A stretch of 38,580 bases of DNA, from NCBI GenBank assembly GCA_946184295.1, contig CAMHEZ010000021.1, positions 1-38,580 on the forward strand, read 5' to 3'. This document shows, piece by piece, positions 23,379-30,826 of this stretch (within the stretch, counting starts at the first letter, position 1; each line of letters opens with the position of its first letter). The position numbers and the translations under genes were made by a program. Under the pieces are notes generated by a model, which saw only the letters and a program-made list of their open reading frames with translations, was not told where the DNA came from and ran no database searches. Origin of the DNA: an uncultured Clostridia bacterium (GTDB lineage Bacteria > Bacillota > Clostridia > Oscillospirales > Acutalibacteraceae).

Positions 23379-24055
23379 ATCCGGATAAGTGGTACAGCGG
23401 TGTTGACCTTGAAGAAGTGCTGCGTTACGCCGGCGTGAAAGACGCGGCGTTATGCGGTGAAGACGTGAAGCAAAGCGCGGTGCGCGCCGTCAACGAGTCC
23501 GGCGAAGCCGCCGCCCCAAAACAGATTTCCCGCGAATGTCTCTGCTCGGTCAACGGAGATTCCTGCGATATCGACGGCATGCTGATCGTCAGCCGCGACC
23601 TGGCGGCACATTTGCGAGGCTGCGACCGCGTGCTGCTCTTCGCGGCGACGCTGGGCAGCGGCGTGGATCTGCTGATCGCGCGGTATTCGGCGGTGAAGAT
23701 GAGCTATGCCGTCATGCTGCAAGCGGCGGCCGCCGCGCTGGTGGAGCGCTACTGTGACGAGGCCAACGCATTGCTTGAGGCGCGTTACGCGGCGGAGGGC
23801 TGCTGGCTCAAACCGCGCTACAGTCCGGGCTACGGGGACTTTTCGCTGACCCATCAGCAGGCGCTGCTCGCCCGATTAAACGCCTATAAATACACGGGCA
23901 TCACCGTGAGCGGCGGCGGGCAGATGACTCCCATGAAATCTGTCTCGGCGGTCATCGGCGTAACCCGTGAGCGGCAGCCCGGCAGCACAGGCAGCTGTGC
24001 CAGCGGCAAATGCGCCCGCTGTCCCAACATATCATGCGCCTTCCGGCGCGTCTGA
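23363..24055 (+). CDS. Stand-alone methionine synthase reactivation (AdoMet-binding) protein
   Basis: A 230-residue protein corresponding to the C-terminal activation domain of E. coli-type MetH, which binds AdoMet and restores oxidised cob(II)alamin. The core contains LLFAATLGSGVDLLIARYS and the AdoMet motif RYSPGYGDFSL, then TGITVSGGGQMTPMKSVSAVIGV. It ends with a Cys cluster, CASGKCARCPNISC, which could bind metal or a redox cofactor. It is encoded apart from the MetH it must serve, starting 16 bases inside metF and 21 bases before metH. An external electron donor would still be needed; none is encoded nearby. Confidence 0.87.
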   Translation: MAAQINPDKWYSGVDLEEVLRYAGVKDAALCGEDVKQSAVRAVNESGEAAAPKQISRECLCSVNGDSCDIDGMLIVSRDLAAHLRGCDRVLLFAATLGSGVDLLIARYSAVKMSYAVMLQAAAAALVERYCDEANALLEARYAAEGCWLKPRYSPGYGDFSLTHQQALLARLNAYKYTGITVSGGGQMTPMKSVSAVIGVTRERQPGSTGSCASGKCARCPNISCAFRRV

Positions 24056-24076
24056 CAGAATGCAGGTGATTACCAA

Positions 24077-26485
24077 ATGAGCAACAAAAAGCCGATAACA
24101 GCATATCTCGGACAGGAAATGCTCTTTTTTGACGGCGGCATGGGCACCATGCTGCAAAGCGCCGGTTTACAGGCGGGGGAACTGCCGGAACTGCTCAACC
24201 TGACGAATCCGGCGCTGATTACATCGGTTCATAAACAGTATTACGACGCGGGCTGTCACGTCGTCACCACCAACACCTTCGGCGCCAACCGTGATAAAAT
24301 GGAGGCGGCCGGTCATTCGGTCGAGGAAATCGTGACGGCCGCGGTATCCTGCGCCAAGGCGGCACGGGAACAGTGCGCCACTTCCCAGCCAAAATATATC
24401 GCAATGGATATCGGCCCTATCGGGCGGCTGATCGAACCGATGGGCGACCTGTCGTTTGAGGAAGCCTACAGCATCTTCCGCGAAATGGCGGTCTGCGGCG
24501 AGCAGGCCGGAGCCGATCTGGTCATCATCGAAACAATGGGCGCGACCTATGAGGTCAAGGCGGCGGTGCTGGCCGCCAAGGAAAATACGTCTCTGCCGGT
24601 ATTTGTCACCTGCACCTTCGACGAGCGGGGCAAGCTCTTTACCGGCGGCGATGTGGCGGCGGTTGTGGCTCTGCTCGAAGGGCTGCGGGTGGACGCGTTC
24701 GGTATGAACTGCGGCCTCGGTCCGGACGAACTGTATCCCGTGATAAAACAGATGTCGGAAATATCGTCGTTGCCGCTGCTGTTCAACCCCAACGCGGGTC
24801 TGCCCAAGCAGAAAGACGGTGTGACCTATTACGACGTCGCGCCGGAGGCCTTTGCCCGTTCCATGCAGCGAGCGGCGGCGCTGGGTCTCTGCGTAATGGG
24901 CGGCTGCTGCGGCACCACGCCAGACCATATCCGTGAGATGATCCGCTTGTGCAGGGGCATGACCCCCGCCAAACCGGCCGACAAGGGCATCACGATGATT
25001 TCGTCCTATACGCATACCGTAACGATTGGCCGGGAACCGCTGATTGTGGGGGAACGCATCAATCCCACCGGCAAGAAGCGGTTCAAAGAGGCACTCAAGA
25101 ACGATGAGATTTCCTATATATTGGGAGAGGGCATTGCCCAGCAGGACGCGGGCGCGCAGATTCTGGATGTCAACGTCGGTATGCCGGGCATTGACGAACC
25201 CGCCATGCTGGAAAAGACCGTCAAAAAGCTGCAATCGGTCATCGACCTGCCCCTTCAGATCGACACCTCCAACGTGCAGGCCATGGAACGCGCTCTGCGC
25301 TGCTACAACGGCAAGCCACTCATCAATTCGGTCAGCGGCAAGGAGGAATCCATGCGCGCGGTCTTTCCGCTGGTGCAAAAGTACGGCGGCACAGTCGTAG
25401 GTCTTGCGCTGGACGACAGCGGCATTCCGACCACCGCCGCAGGGCGCGTGGCGATTGCGAAAAAAATCATTGACACCGCCGCGGAATACGGCATTGCTAA
25501 AAAGGATATCGTCATCGACGGCCTGACGCTCACGGTCAGTGCCGAGCCGGATTCCGCCAACGTCACACTGGAAACCTTGCGGCGCGTCAAGCAGGAGCTC
25601 GGCGTTTGTACCACGCTGGGTGTGTCGAATATCTCCTTCGGCCTGCCCAAGCGCGAGGTCATCAACGCGGTGTTTTACACGGCGGCGCTGACCGCCGGTC
25701 TGGACTGCGGCATCATCAATCCCAAGTCCGAGGGCATGATGAACGCCTACTATTCCTATCGCGCTCTCTGCGGCTATGATGAGGCCTGCGGGGATTATAT
25801 CGCCCGCTACAGTGCCCCGGCGGACGAGCCTGCCGCGCCCAAGGCGGCGGCATCCGGCATGTCGCTGAAATCCGCGATTATCGCGGGCATGGGTGACGAG
25901 GCCGCGCGTATCGTGCGGGAACTTCTCTCCGGCGAGAATCCCCCCGCGCCCATGACATTGATTCAGGACGAGCTGATTCCGGCGCTGAATGAAGTGGGCG
26001 ACGGCTTTGAGAAGGGAACGGTATTCCTGCCCCAGCTGCTCATGAGCGCGGAGGCGGCCAAGGCGGCTTTCGAGGTACTCAAAGAAATGCTGGCGGGCGA
26101 CGGTTCCGACGAAAAGCTCGGGCGCGTGATTCTGGCCACCGTCAAGGACGACATTCACGACATCGGCAAGAACATTGTCAAGGTGCTGCTGGAAAATTAC
26201 CGCTTTGACGTGCTGGATCTGGGGCGTGACGTGCCGCCGGAAGTCATTCTGGAGAATGTACGGAAGTACGATATCAAGGCGGTGGGACTCAGTGCCCTCA
26301 TGACCACCACGGTGGTGCGCATGGCGGAGACCATCGAACTGCTGCGCAAAGAAGCGCCCGACGTGAAGATTTTCGTAGGCGGTGCGGTGCTGACCGAAGA
26401 TTACGCCATGCAGATCGGCGCGGACGCTTACTGCCGCGACGCGATGGCTTCGGTACGCTACTGTAAAAAGATATTCGGCTGTTAA
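24077..26485 (+). CDS. metH: Cobalamin-dependent methionine synthase lacking the reactivation domain
   Basis: Transfers the methyl group of 5-methyl-THF to homocysteine through cobalamin. The 802 residues hold three modules: the homocysteine domain (about 1-300, zinc cysteines in GMNCGLGPDELYP and GGCCGTTPDH), the pterin-binding domain (about 320-590, VGERINPTGKKRF, then DVNVGMPGIDEP), and the cap plus B12-binding domain (about 600-802). The cobalt ligand is His694 in DIHDIGKN, with VGLSALMTTT and FVGGAVLTEDYA supporting. The fourth domain found in E. coli MetH is absent and is encoded by the preceding gene. An intrinsic terminator follows at 26552. Confidence 0.94.
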   Translation: MSNKKPITAYLGQEMLFFDGGMGTMLQSAGLQAGELPELLNLTNPALITSVHKQYYDAGCHVVTTNTFGANRDKMEAAGHSVEEIVTAAVSCAKAAREQCATSQPKYIAMDIGPIGRLIEPMGDLSFEEAYSIFREMAVCGEQAGADLVIIETMGATYEVKAAVLAAKENTSLPVFVTCTFDERGKLFTGGDVAAVVALLEGLRVDAFGMNCGLGPDELYPVIKQMSEISSLPLLFNPNAGLPKQKDGVTYYDVAPEAFARSMQRAAALGLCVMGGCCGTTPDHIREMIRLCRGMTPAKPADKGITMISSYTHTVTIGREPLIVGERINPTGKKRFKEALKNDEISYILGEGIAQQDAGAQILDVNVGMPGIDEPAMLEKTVKKLQSVIDLPLQIDTSNVQAMERALRCYNGKPLINSVSGKEESMRAVFPLVQKYGGTVVGLALDDSGIPTTAAGRVAIAKKIIDTAAEYGIAKKDIVIDGLTLTVSAEPDSANVTLETLRRVKQELGVCTTLGVSNISFGLPKREVINAVFYTAALTAGLDCGIINPKSEGMMNAYYSYRALCGYDEACGDYIARYSAPADEPAAPKAAASGMSLKSAIIAGMGDEAARIVRELLSGENPPAPMTLIQDELIPALNEVGDGFEKGTVFLPQLLMSAEAAKAAFEVLKEMLAGDGSDEKLGRVILATVKDDIHDIGKNIVKVLLENYRFDVLDLGRDVPPEVILENVRKYDIKAVGLSALMTTTVVRMAETIELLRKEAPDVKIFVGGAVLTEDYAMQIGADAYCRDAMASVRYCKKIFGC

Positions 26486-26738
26486 TTTGTGAATGAATTG
26501 TGAGAGATTTTGTCGAACAACGTGAAGTCTCCCTCAAAAACCACACGAAAGACCCTTTCATCGAAAGATGGGAGGGTTATTTTTGTGTGAAGCCCTCATT
26601 TTTTCATCACGATTGTTAAGATAATAACAAACTTTCAACGATTCAAACTCCCATTTTTATTGCTTTGACCAGATTTTTATACGCTTATTAAGACATTAAA
26701 TCCTTTTAAATCCACTCACAAAGTGAGGAGAAAACTGC
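26486..26738. other. AT-rich intergenic stretch after metH
   Basis: It begins with the metH terminator and ends at a reading frame that has a ribosome site. A TTGACC at 26665-26670 has only TTAAGA at the right distance, so a promoter is not convincing. Base composition is clearly more AT-rich than in the genes on the left. Confidence 0.5.
26552..26586 (+). terminator. Intrinsic terminator of the metH operon
   Basis: ACCCTTTCATC-GAAA-GATGGGAGGGT hairpin with a GAAA tetraloop (26552-26577), followed by TATTTTT. Confidence 0.85.
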
Positions 26739-27053
26739 ATGGAATGTACGCATCGTCATCACCGAATCCTAATAATTGCCGTTTATAATAATACACGTAA
26801 AGAGCAAGAGACAAACAAAGACAATCAAACCTCCAAGCTCAGACAATCAAGACAATCAAGACAATCAAGACAATCAAGACAATCAATCCCCCGGCATTCT
26901 ACAGACAATCAATCAAGACAATCAATCAAGACAATCAATCCAAAAGCAACGTGTAAGAAATCGGAGAGTGAGAATCATGCAGGACATCAAGCTAACTTTG
27001 GCACTTATCATTTTGGCAATCTGTGTTCCTTACCTGATCTACAGTGCCATTGA
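26739..27053 (+). CDS. Possible leader reading frame through the 9-bp repeats
   Basis: A 104-residue frame starting ATG 26739, with GAGGAG at 26725-26730 and an 8-base spacer, a near-ideal start. It reads the tandem repeats as Arg-Gln-Ser five times in a row (AGA CAA TCA codons), then runs past the start of the 61-residue gene in another frame and ends inside it. It resembles no protein I know, and its composition is that of repeats. It may be a translated leader whose repeated AGA codons slow ribosomes, or it may not be a gene. Confidence 0.35.
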   Translation: MECTHRHHRILIIAVYNNTRKEQETNKDNQTSKLRQSRQSRQSRQSRQSIPRHSTDNQSRQSIKTINPKATCKKSESENHAGHQANFGTYHFGNLCSLPDLQCH

Positions 27054-27270
27054 AAAGCTGTTCGGATTCAGCCTTCCGCGTTTCATCAAGGAGAACAGCA
27101 ACGAGTTATCCATTCTCGCGGCTGCCTCCTGTGTGATGGGGTTCGTACTGGTGATGTTCTAGTACCTGCTACGGATCTTCAAAGAATCAATGCTTTAAAC
27201 CATTAAAAAGACAATCAAAACTTTACGTTTTTCTATAAACAGACAATCAATCCTCAAATTCAGACAATCA
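26819..27270 (+). repeat. Twelve direct copies of AGACAATCA
   Basis: Exact copies start at 26819, 26841, 26850, 26859, 26868, 26877, 26903, 26916, 26929, 27209, 27241 and 27262. Five are head to tail with 9-base period (26841-26885), and three have 13-base period (26903-26937). Single copies lie further out, three of them downstream of the 61-residue gene. All are on the same strand and no reverse copies were seen. Confidence 0.9.
26977..27162 (+). CDS. Small 61-residue two-helix membrane protein
   Basis: ATG 26977 follows GGAGAG (26963-26968) by 8 bases. The product has two hydrophobic segments, IKLTLALIILAICVPYLIYSA and ELSILAAASCVMGFVLVMF, joined by a charged loop (FGFSLPRFIKENSN). An in-frame open extension runs upstream through the repeats to 26776, but the ribosome site supports the short form. 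AGACAATCA copies lie on both sides of it. Small proteins of this size and shape may be toxins, regulators of membrane enzymes or signal parts; I recognise none of these here. Confidence 0.6.
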   Translation: MQDIKLTLALIILAICVPYLIYSAIEKLFGFSLPRFIKENSNELSILAAASCVMGFVLVMF

Positions 27271-27292
27271 CTTCATTCCAAATAATAAACAT

Positions 27293-27332
27293 AAAAAGCG
27301 GTGTCGGTTCTGTCAGACCGATGCCGCTTTTT
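27293..27332 (+). terminator. Intrinsic terminator after the repeat island
   Basis: AAAAAGCGGTGTCGGT stem paired with ACCGATGCCGCTTTTT, a clean hairpin with T-run; it reads equally well from the other strand. Confidence 0.85.
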
Positions 27333-27360
27333 ATTTGTATTTACAGCGCTCCTTCCCATC

Positions 27361-27396
27361 AAAAAAGCTTCCGCCGTCAGACAGCGGAAGCCTTAT
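27361..27396 (-). terminator. Intrinsic terminator of the alarmone synthetase gene
   Basis: On the minus strand, GCTTCCGC / GCGGAAGC arms (27384-27391 and 27367-27374), followed by six T. Confidence 0.85.
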
Positions 27397-27404
27397 TTTG
27401 AAAA

Positions 27405-28172
27405 CTATTCTCCGAGCGTCACATCGAACCGCTTGAGCTTTTCATAAAGCTGTTCGGCCAGATCGGCATCCTCGGCCTGCTCATCGTCCATTTCCTTGCG
27501 GATATTTTGCATCATGATATCGGTGTAGGAGATGATATCCGCGCACTGTTTGAGCTTGCCGGCAACTACTTCGGGATTGTTGATTTTTTTCTTGTACTTG
27601 ATCTGATGTTCGAGGCTCGCCCAAAAATCCATTGCAATGGTACGTATCTGAATCTCCGCCGTGACATAGTGCGTTCCGTCAGTAAAATAGACCGGCAGCC
27701 GCACAATCAGGTGCAGACTGCGGTAGCCGTTGGGCTTGGGATTGACGATGTAATCCTTCTTGACCACCAGCTCAATATCGTCCTGCCCCACCAGCGCATC
27801 GGCCAGCCGATAGATATCGTCCACATAGGAACAGATCACGCGCACACCGGCAATATCGTGGATATTCTCTTCGATACTCTCCTTCGTAATGGGCAAACCT
27901 TTGCGGTTGAGCTTTTCCATGATACTGACCTGACTTTTCAGGCGGCTCTGAATATTGCTGATGGGGTTGCGCTGATACTTGACCTCAAATTCGGTATTGA
28001 GAATCTCCAACTTGGTGCGCAAGCGGCGGATTGCCGCCGAATAATACATCATAATGGCTTTAAAATCCAACAGTGTATCGAGAATCTCGTTGGCCTGCTC
28101 CATCAGCACATTCTGCATGGCCTCATTGTTTTCAAAAAGATTCAGTTGATTGTTTGGCTCGATATGTTCCAT
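27405..28172 (-). CDS. relQ: Small alarmone synthetase of the RelQ type (RelA/SpoT domain)
   Basis: Synthesises (p)ppGpp from ATP and GTP or GDP; 255 residues, with only a synthetase domain and no hydrolase, TGS or ACT part. Core motifs are GVRVICSYVDDIYRLADAL, the substrate segment NPKPNGYRSLHLIV, and the EIQIRTIAMDFWASLEHQIKYK segment that contains a catalytic Glu. The C-terminal helices (ADLAEQLYEKLKRF) fit the tetramer-forming part of RelQ. ATG 28172 follows AGGAAAGGA. A perfect inverted repeat sits just upstream of that site, so translation may be regulated. The symbol is by family resemblance. Confidence 0.88.
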   Translation of the reverse strand: MEHIEPNNQLNLFENNEAMQNVLMEQANEILDTLLDFKAIMMYYSAAIRRLRTKLEILNTEFEVKYQRNPISNIQSRLKSQVSIMEKLNRKGLPITKESIEENIHDIAGVRVICSYVDDIYRLADALVGQDDIELVVKKDYIVNPKPNGYRSLHLIVRLPVYFTDGTHYVTAEIQIRTIAMDFWASLEHQIKYKKKINNPEVVAGKLKQCADIISYTDIMMQNIRKEMDDEQAEDADLAEQLYEKLKRFDVTLGE

Positions 28173-28189
28173 TTAGGTTTAATTCCTTT

Positions 28190-28206
28190 CCTGCTGCCGC
28201 AGCAGG
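28190..28206 (-). promoter_or_regulatory. Inverted repeat upstream of the relQ ribosome site
   Basis: CCTGCTGC-C-GCAGCAGG, giving a 6-8 bp GC-rich stem whose 3' arm meets the AGGAAAGGA ribosome site of the alarmone synthetase. It could mask or expose that site, or partly terminate transcripts from the small gene ahead. Confidence 0.4.
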
Positions 28207-28230
28207 CAGCCGTTTCCGATAGCGTTATGT

Positions 28231-28506
28231 TCAGACCTGCTCCCCTGGGGTATAGGCAGGAAGCGCGTGCTGAACCGTCAGGCGTCTGCCTGCCTCGGGG
28301 TTCTGATACATCAGGTAGGCAATCAGCCACGCGGTGAGCTGCGGAAAAGCCGCGGATACCATCTGAAAGAGACTGGCTGTATCAATGCTGCCGCCGGTCT
28401 GCGCCGCCGCGGAACCGATCACACCCATGAATGCCGCCAGCGCGAGGACAAGCTTGTTGTATTGGTTGACATTTCCATTGGAACAACTGTTTTCCGTATA
28501 GCTCAT
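28231..28506 (-). CDS. Small membrane protein upstream of relQ, function unknown
   Basis: A 91-residue product with a polar N-terminus (YTENSCSNGNVNQYN) and two hydrophobic segments, LVLALAAFMGVIGSAAA and LFQMVSAAFPQLTAWLIAYLMY. ATG 28506 follows AGAAAGGAA; a longer form to 28539 lacks such a site. It ends 58 bases before relQ in the same direction, so the two may share a transcript, and their ribosome sites look alike (GAAAGGAATTAA). No family recognised. Confidence 0.55.
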   Translation of the reverse strand: MSYTENSCSNGNVNQYNKLVLALAAFMGVIGSAAAQTGGSIDTASLFQMVSAAFPQLTAWLIAYLMYQNPEAGRRLTVQHALPAYTPGEQV

Positions 28507-28793
28507 AACGATTAATTCCTTTCTGTGATGATGAATCATTGATAATCAGCAAGGCACCGACGGCTTGGTTCGACCGCCCCTTCCGATTGTTTCTTACGTG
28601 TTTTATTCTACCCCCTTGATTTTGAATGAATGTTGACGGTTTATATCTTGTTTGTAAACTTACGCGTAGGATTCTGTGAGTAACGTCAAGTTTTTGTGAG
28701 ATTTGACGAATGATCTGTGATGTAAACAAAAAAACCTGCCTATTCCGTAAAACGGGAACAGACAGGCATTTTTCCGGCTTGGTGCTTGGGCTG
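28507..28793. other. Intergenic region between CAP-protein gene and small membrane gene
   Basis: Holds the terminator of the CAP-domain gene (28728-28770) and presumably the promoter of the small gene on the minus strand. I saw only TAGAAT near 28603-28608 without a matching -35. No other feature seen. Confidence 0.4.
28728..28770 (-). terminator. Intrinsic terminator of the CAP-domain gene
   Basis: Minus-strand hairpin made of GCCTG...GTTCCCG and CGGAATAGGCAGG arms, followed by seven T. Confidence 0.75.
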
Positions 28794-29615
28794 CTACTTG
28801 AGTCCCAAAAGACCCTTGATAAATCTCACAATTCGCTGCCAAAAACCGAGCTGTTCGGCAGGTGTATTCTCCTCTCCGGTGCCGGTTTTGTCTTCGGCAA
28901 CAGTAGTAGTGGTTGTTGCCGCAGTCGTTGTGGTTGTCGTCTCAACAGCCGATGTTGCAGTGGTTGTCACAGTGGTCTTGGCGGTGGTTTTCGCGGTAGT
29001 CTTAGCCGTAGACTTCACGGTGGTTTTGGTGGTAGTTGTCGTGCTGGCCGTTGTGGACGTGGTGGCCTTGGTTTCCTCGGCGGAAGCGGCTACCACAGCG
29101 CCGTCCTGCAGAATCAACGCCGTACCGGAAAGCTGATCGGAACGCGCAAACAGCTGCACCCAGCAATCGTAATCGCCGCTCTCATAAACTGCCACGCCAA
29201 TATAATCATAATCGGTACTCAGAATGTTCGCACGATGCCCGGAGGAATTCATCCATCCGTCCATGGCGCCGGTCGATGTGGAGGGGGCTACCATGTTGTA
29301 GAGATTCTCGCCTGCTCTGTTATAGCTCACACCGTTTTCATCAAAGACTGTGGACCATGATCTTCCGTCGGGACGGGCATGTTCATAATACACCGCCGTT
29401 TCATGTGCGCGGATGTTGGCAAGACTACAGAGCTTGCTGGAATATTTGAGCAGCGGCAGACCGCGCGCGGCACGCTCCTTATTCACCAGCGCCGCCACAT
29501 AGCGTGCCGAACCCTCGCTGACTGCGTAGACCTGGGCGTTCCGGAAATCCGCCGAACACATCAGAGAAAGAATCAGCAGCATTACCGAGACAAGAGACAC
29601 GATTCTTTTTTTCAT
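28794..29615 (-). CDS. Secreted CAP-domain (SCP-like) protein with Thr-rich tail
   Basis: An exported protein of 273 residues. After a signal segment (IVSLVSVMLLILSLMCSA), residues about 40-165 form a CAP domain: LVNKERAARGLPLLKYSSKL, EHARPDGRSWSTVF, AGENLYN and GWMNSSGHRANIL, including the His/Glu pocket residues of the family. About 70 residues of almost pure Thr, Ala, Lys and Val follow, a flexible wall-spanning linker. An amphipathic C-terminal helix (FWQRIVRFIKGLLGLK) ends the protein. ATG 29615 sits behind AGGAGG (29623-29628). The ligand or activity of bacterial CAP proteins is generally unclear. Confidence 0.87.
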   Translation of the reverse strand: MKKRIVSLVSVMLLILSLMCSADFRNAQVYAVSEGSARYVAALVNKERAARGLPLLKYSSKLCSLANIRAHETAVYYEHARPDGRSWSTVFDENGVSYNRAGENLYNMVAPSTSTGAMDGWMNSSGHRANILSTDYDYIGVAVYESGDYDCWVQLFARSDQLSGTALILQDGAVVAASAEETKATTSTTASTTTTTKTTVKSTAKTTAKTTAKTTVTTTATSAVETTTTTTAATTTTTVAEDKTGTGEENTPAEQLGFWQRIVRFIKGLLGLK

Positions 29616-29657
29616 CAAAAAAACCTCCTGACAAAAAATGATGGTATTCCTGCAGGT

Positions 29658-29686
29658 ATTATATCATTCTTCCTAAAAACAGTCAA
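29658..29686 (-). promoter_or_regulatory. Sigma-A promoter for the CAP-domain gene
   Basis: Minus strand: TTGACT (29681-29686), 17-base spacer, TATAAT (29658-29663). Confidence 0.88.
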
Positions 29687-29729
29687 CATTTTTTTTAAAT
29701 TTTGGTTGTGATGAATTTGCTCCTGTGAT

Positions 29730-30743
29730 TCAACCGTTAACGGGTTCCTCACCGTCCTGAGATGAGGAAGTGCCGGTTTCGTCTGGTTCCGGATCGGAGG
29801 ACTGCTCGGTTGTGGAACCGGTCGCCTCTGTCGGGTCGGTTTGCTGCGTGGTCGTATCTGTTGGTTCATCGGATGACGCCGCGTTCTGCGACGGCTTGGT
29901 GGTACTGGTTGTGGTGGACGTAGCCTTAACTGTCAGGGTAAACGAAGCGGTGTGGCCACCGTCCACCGAAGTGGCGGTAATGACTGTGCTGCCCGCCTTT
30001 AGCCCGGTAATCCGGCAAAGCGTGCCGTCCCCCGAAATCTCAACTTCGGCAATCTCGGAATTACTCACAGTCCACGCACACTTCTTATTGGTAGCATTGG
30101 TCGGACTATATCCCACACCGAGAATAACAACCTGCCCGACCTTGATGCTGCCCTCACTCACCCCAAAGGAAATGGCCTTGAGCGCTACCTTTTTGGAGGT
30201 ATTCTTTTTCTTGGTTGTCGCTGTAGTGACCGGCGTATTTCCTTCCTCCACAATAGGGGTAAAATCCTGCTGCGCAGCAAAATCAATCCCGCCGGTGTCC
30301 ACATAATCCTTGTGCACGAACCCCTTGATCTGTCCCGCCGCGTCAGAAACCCTGTAGTATTCACCGTATACGCCCAGAATCAGCAGATCGGTTCCCCCGG
30401 AAAGCTCGGTCAGCACTTCGGTATTGGAGGAAGCGCCGGCATAGATGATCGTCGTCTGAGACAACACACCTTTGCCAAGCGCGTTGTCAACCGCTTCGGA
30501 TATCTGATGATCAGCGGCATTTCGGACATTTCTTGCGTTGACGCCGGCATTCGTCACACCGATCACCACAGCGCTCACGCCCACGGCAACCGCAACGGCA
30601 AGCGCCCCCACAGCGGCAGGTCTGAGATTTCGCTTGCGTCCATCCTGACCGGACGGTTCGGAAGACTCTCCCCACAAACGTATCAGATCAAGACTTTCCT
30701 TAATGTTAAATTGATTGAGTCCCATACTGTCTTTCTTTCCCAT
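29730..30743 (-). CDS. Membrane-anchored protein with SH3 and Ig-like (Big_2) domains
   Basis: Protein of 337 residues. It has a polar cytosolic N-terminus of about 43 residues (starting MGKKDSMGLNQFN), one membrane helix (AVGALAVAVAVGVSAVVIGV), then an SH3b-like domain (IIYAGASSNTEVLTELSGGTDLLILGVYGEYYRVS, GFVHKDYVD), a short Lys/Thr linker, a bacterial Ig-like domain of the Big_2 type (ISFGVSEGSIKVGQVVILGVGYSPTNA to SFTLTVKA), and a Ser/Thr/Glu-rich tail of 70 residues. GAGGGGA precedes the ATG. Its own consensus promoter overlaps an inverted repeat. Extracytoplasmic cell-wall binding or sensing fits, with a cytosolic part that may contact a partner. Confidence 0.78.
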   Translation of the reverse strand: MGKKDSMGLNQFNIKESLDLIRLWGESSEPSGQDGRKRNLRPAAVGALAVAVAVGVSAVVIGVTNAGVNARNVRNAADHQISEAVDNALGKGVLSQTTIIYAGASSNTEVLTELSGGTDLLILGVYGEYYRVSDAAGQIKGFVHKDYVDTGGIDFAAQQDFTPIVEEGNTPVTTATTKKKNTSKKVALKAISFGVSEGSIKVGQVVILGVGYSPTNATNKKCAWTVSNSEIAEVEISGDGTLCRITGLKAGSTVITATSVDGGHTASFTLTVKATSTTTSTTKPSQNAASSDEPTDTTTQQTDPTEATGSTTEQSSDPEPDETGTSSSQDGEEPVNG

Positions 30744-30787
30744 CGCTGATTTCCCCTCACAATCACAAGATACCTATTTATATGCAA

Positions 30788-30816
30788 ATTATACCATTCC
30801 TATATGGTAATGTCAA
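30788..30816 (-). promoter_or_regulatory. Consensus promoter with inverted repeat in the spacer
   Basis: Minus strand: TTGACA (30811-30816), 17-base spacer, TATAAT (30788-30793). The spacer contains TACCAT-N6-ATGGTA (30792-30809), which overlaps the -10 by two bases and would let a regulator block polymerase. The -35 lies only 10 bases past the rnr stop. Confidence 0.85.
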
Positions 30817-30826
30817 GAATCTATAG

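Noticed and set aside
24167-26158. Minus-strand open frame of 663 codons opposite metH
   Set aside because: Antisense shadow: no ribosome site or family motifs, and metH is unmistakable on the other strand.
26819-26940. CRISPR array
   Set aside because: The unit is only 9 bases with no unique spacers of constant size, and no cas genes are present.
26776-26976. N-terminal extension of the 61-residue membrane protein through the repeats
   Set aside because: Open in frame, but the ribosome site at 26963-26968 points to ATG 26977 and the extension is only repeat sequence.
28906-29060. Coding repeat in the CAP-protein tail as an independent repeat element
   Set aside because: It is the in-frame Thr-rich linker, as in other surface proteins of this window.
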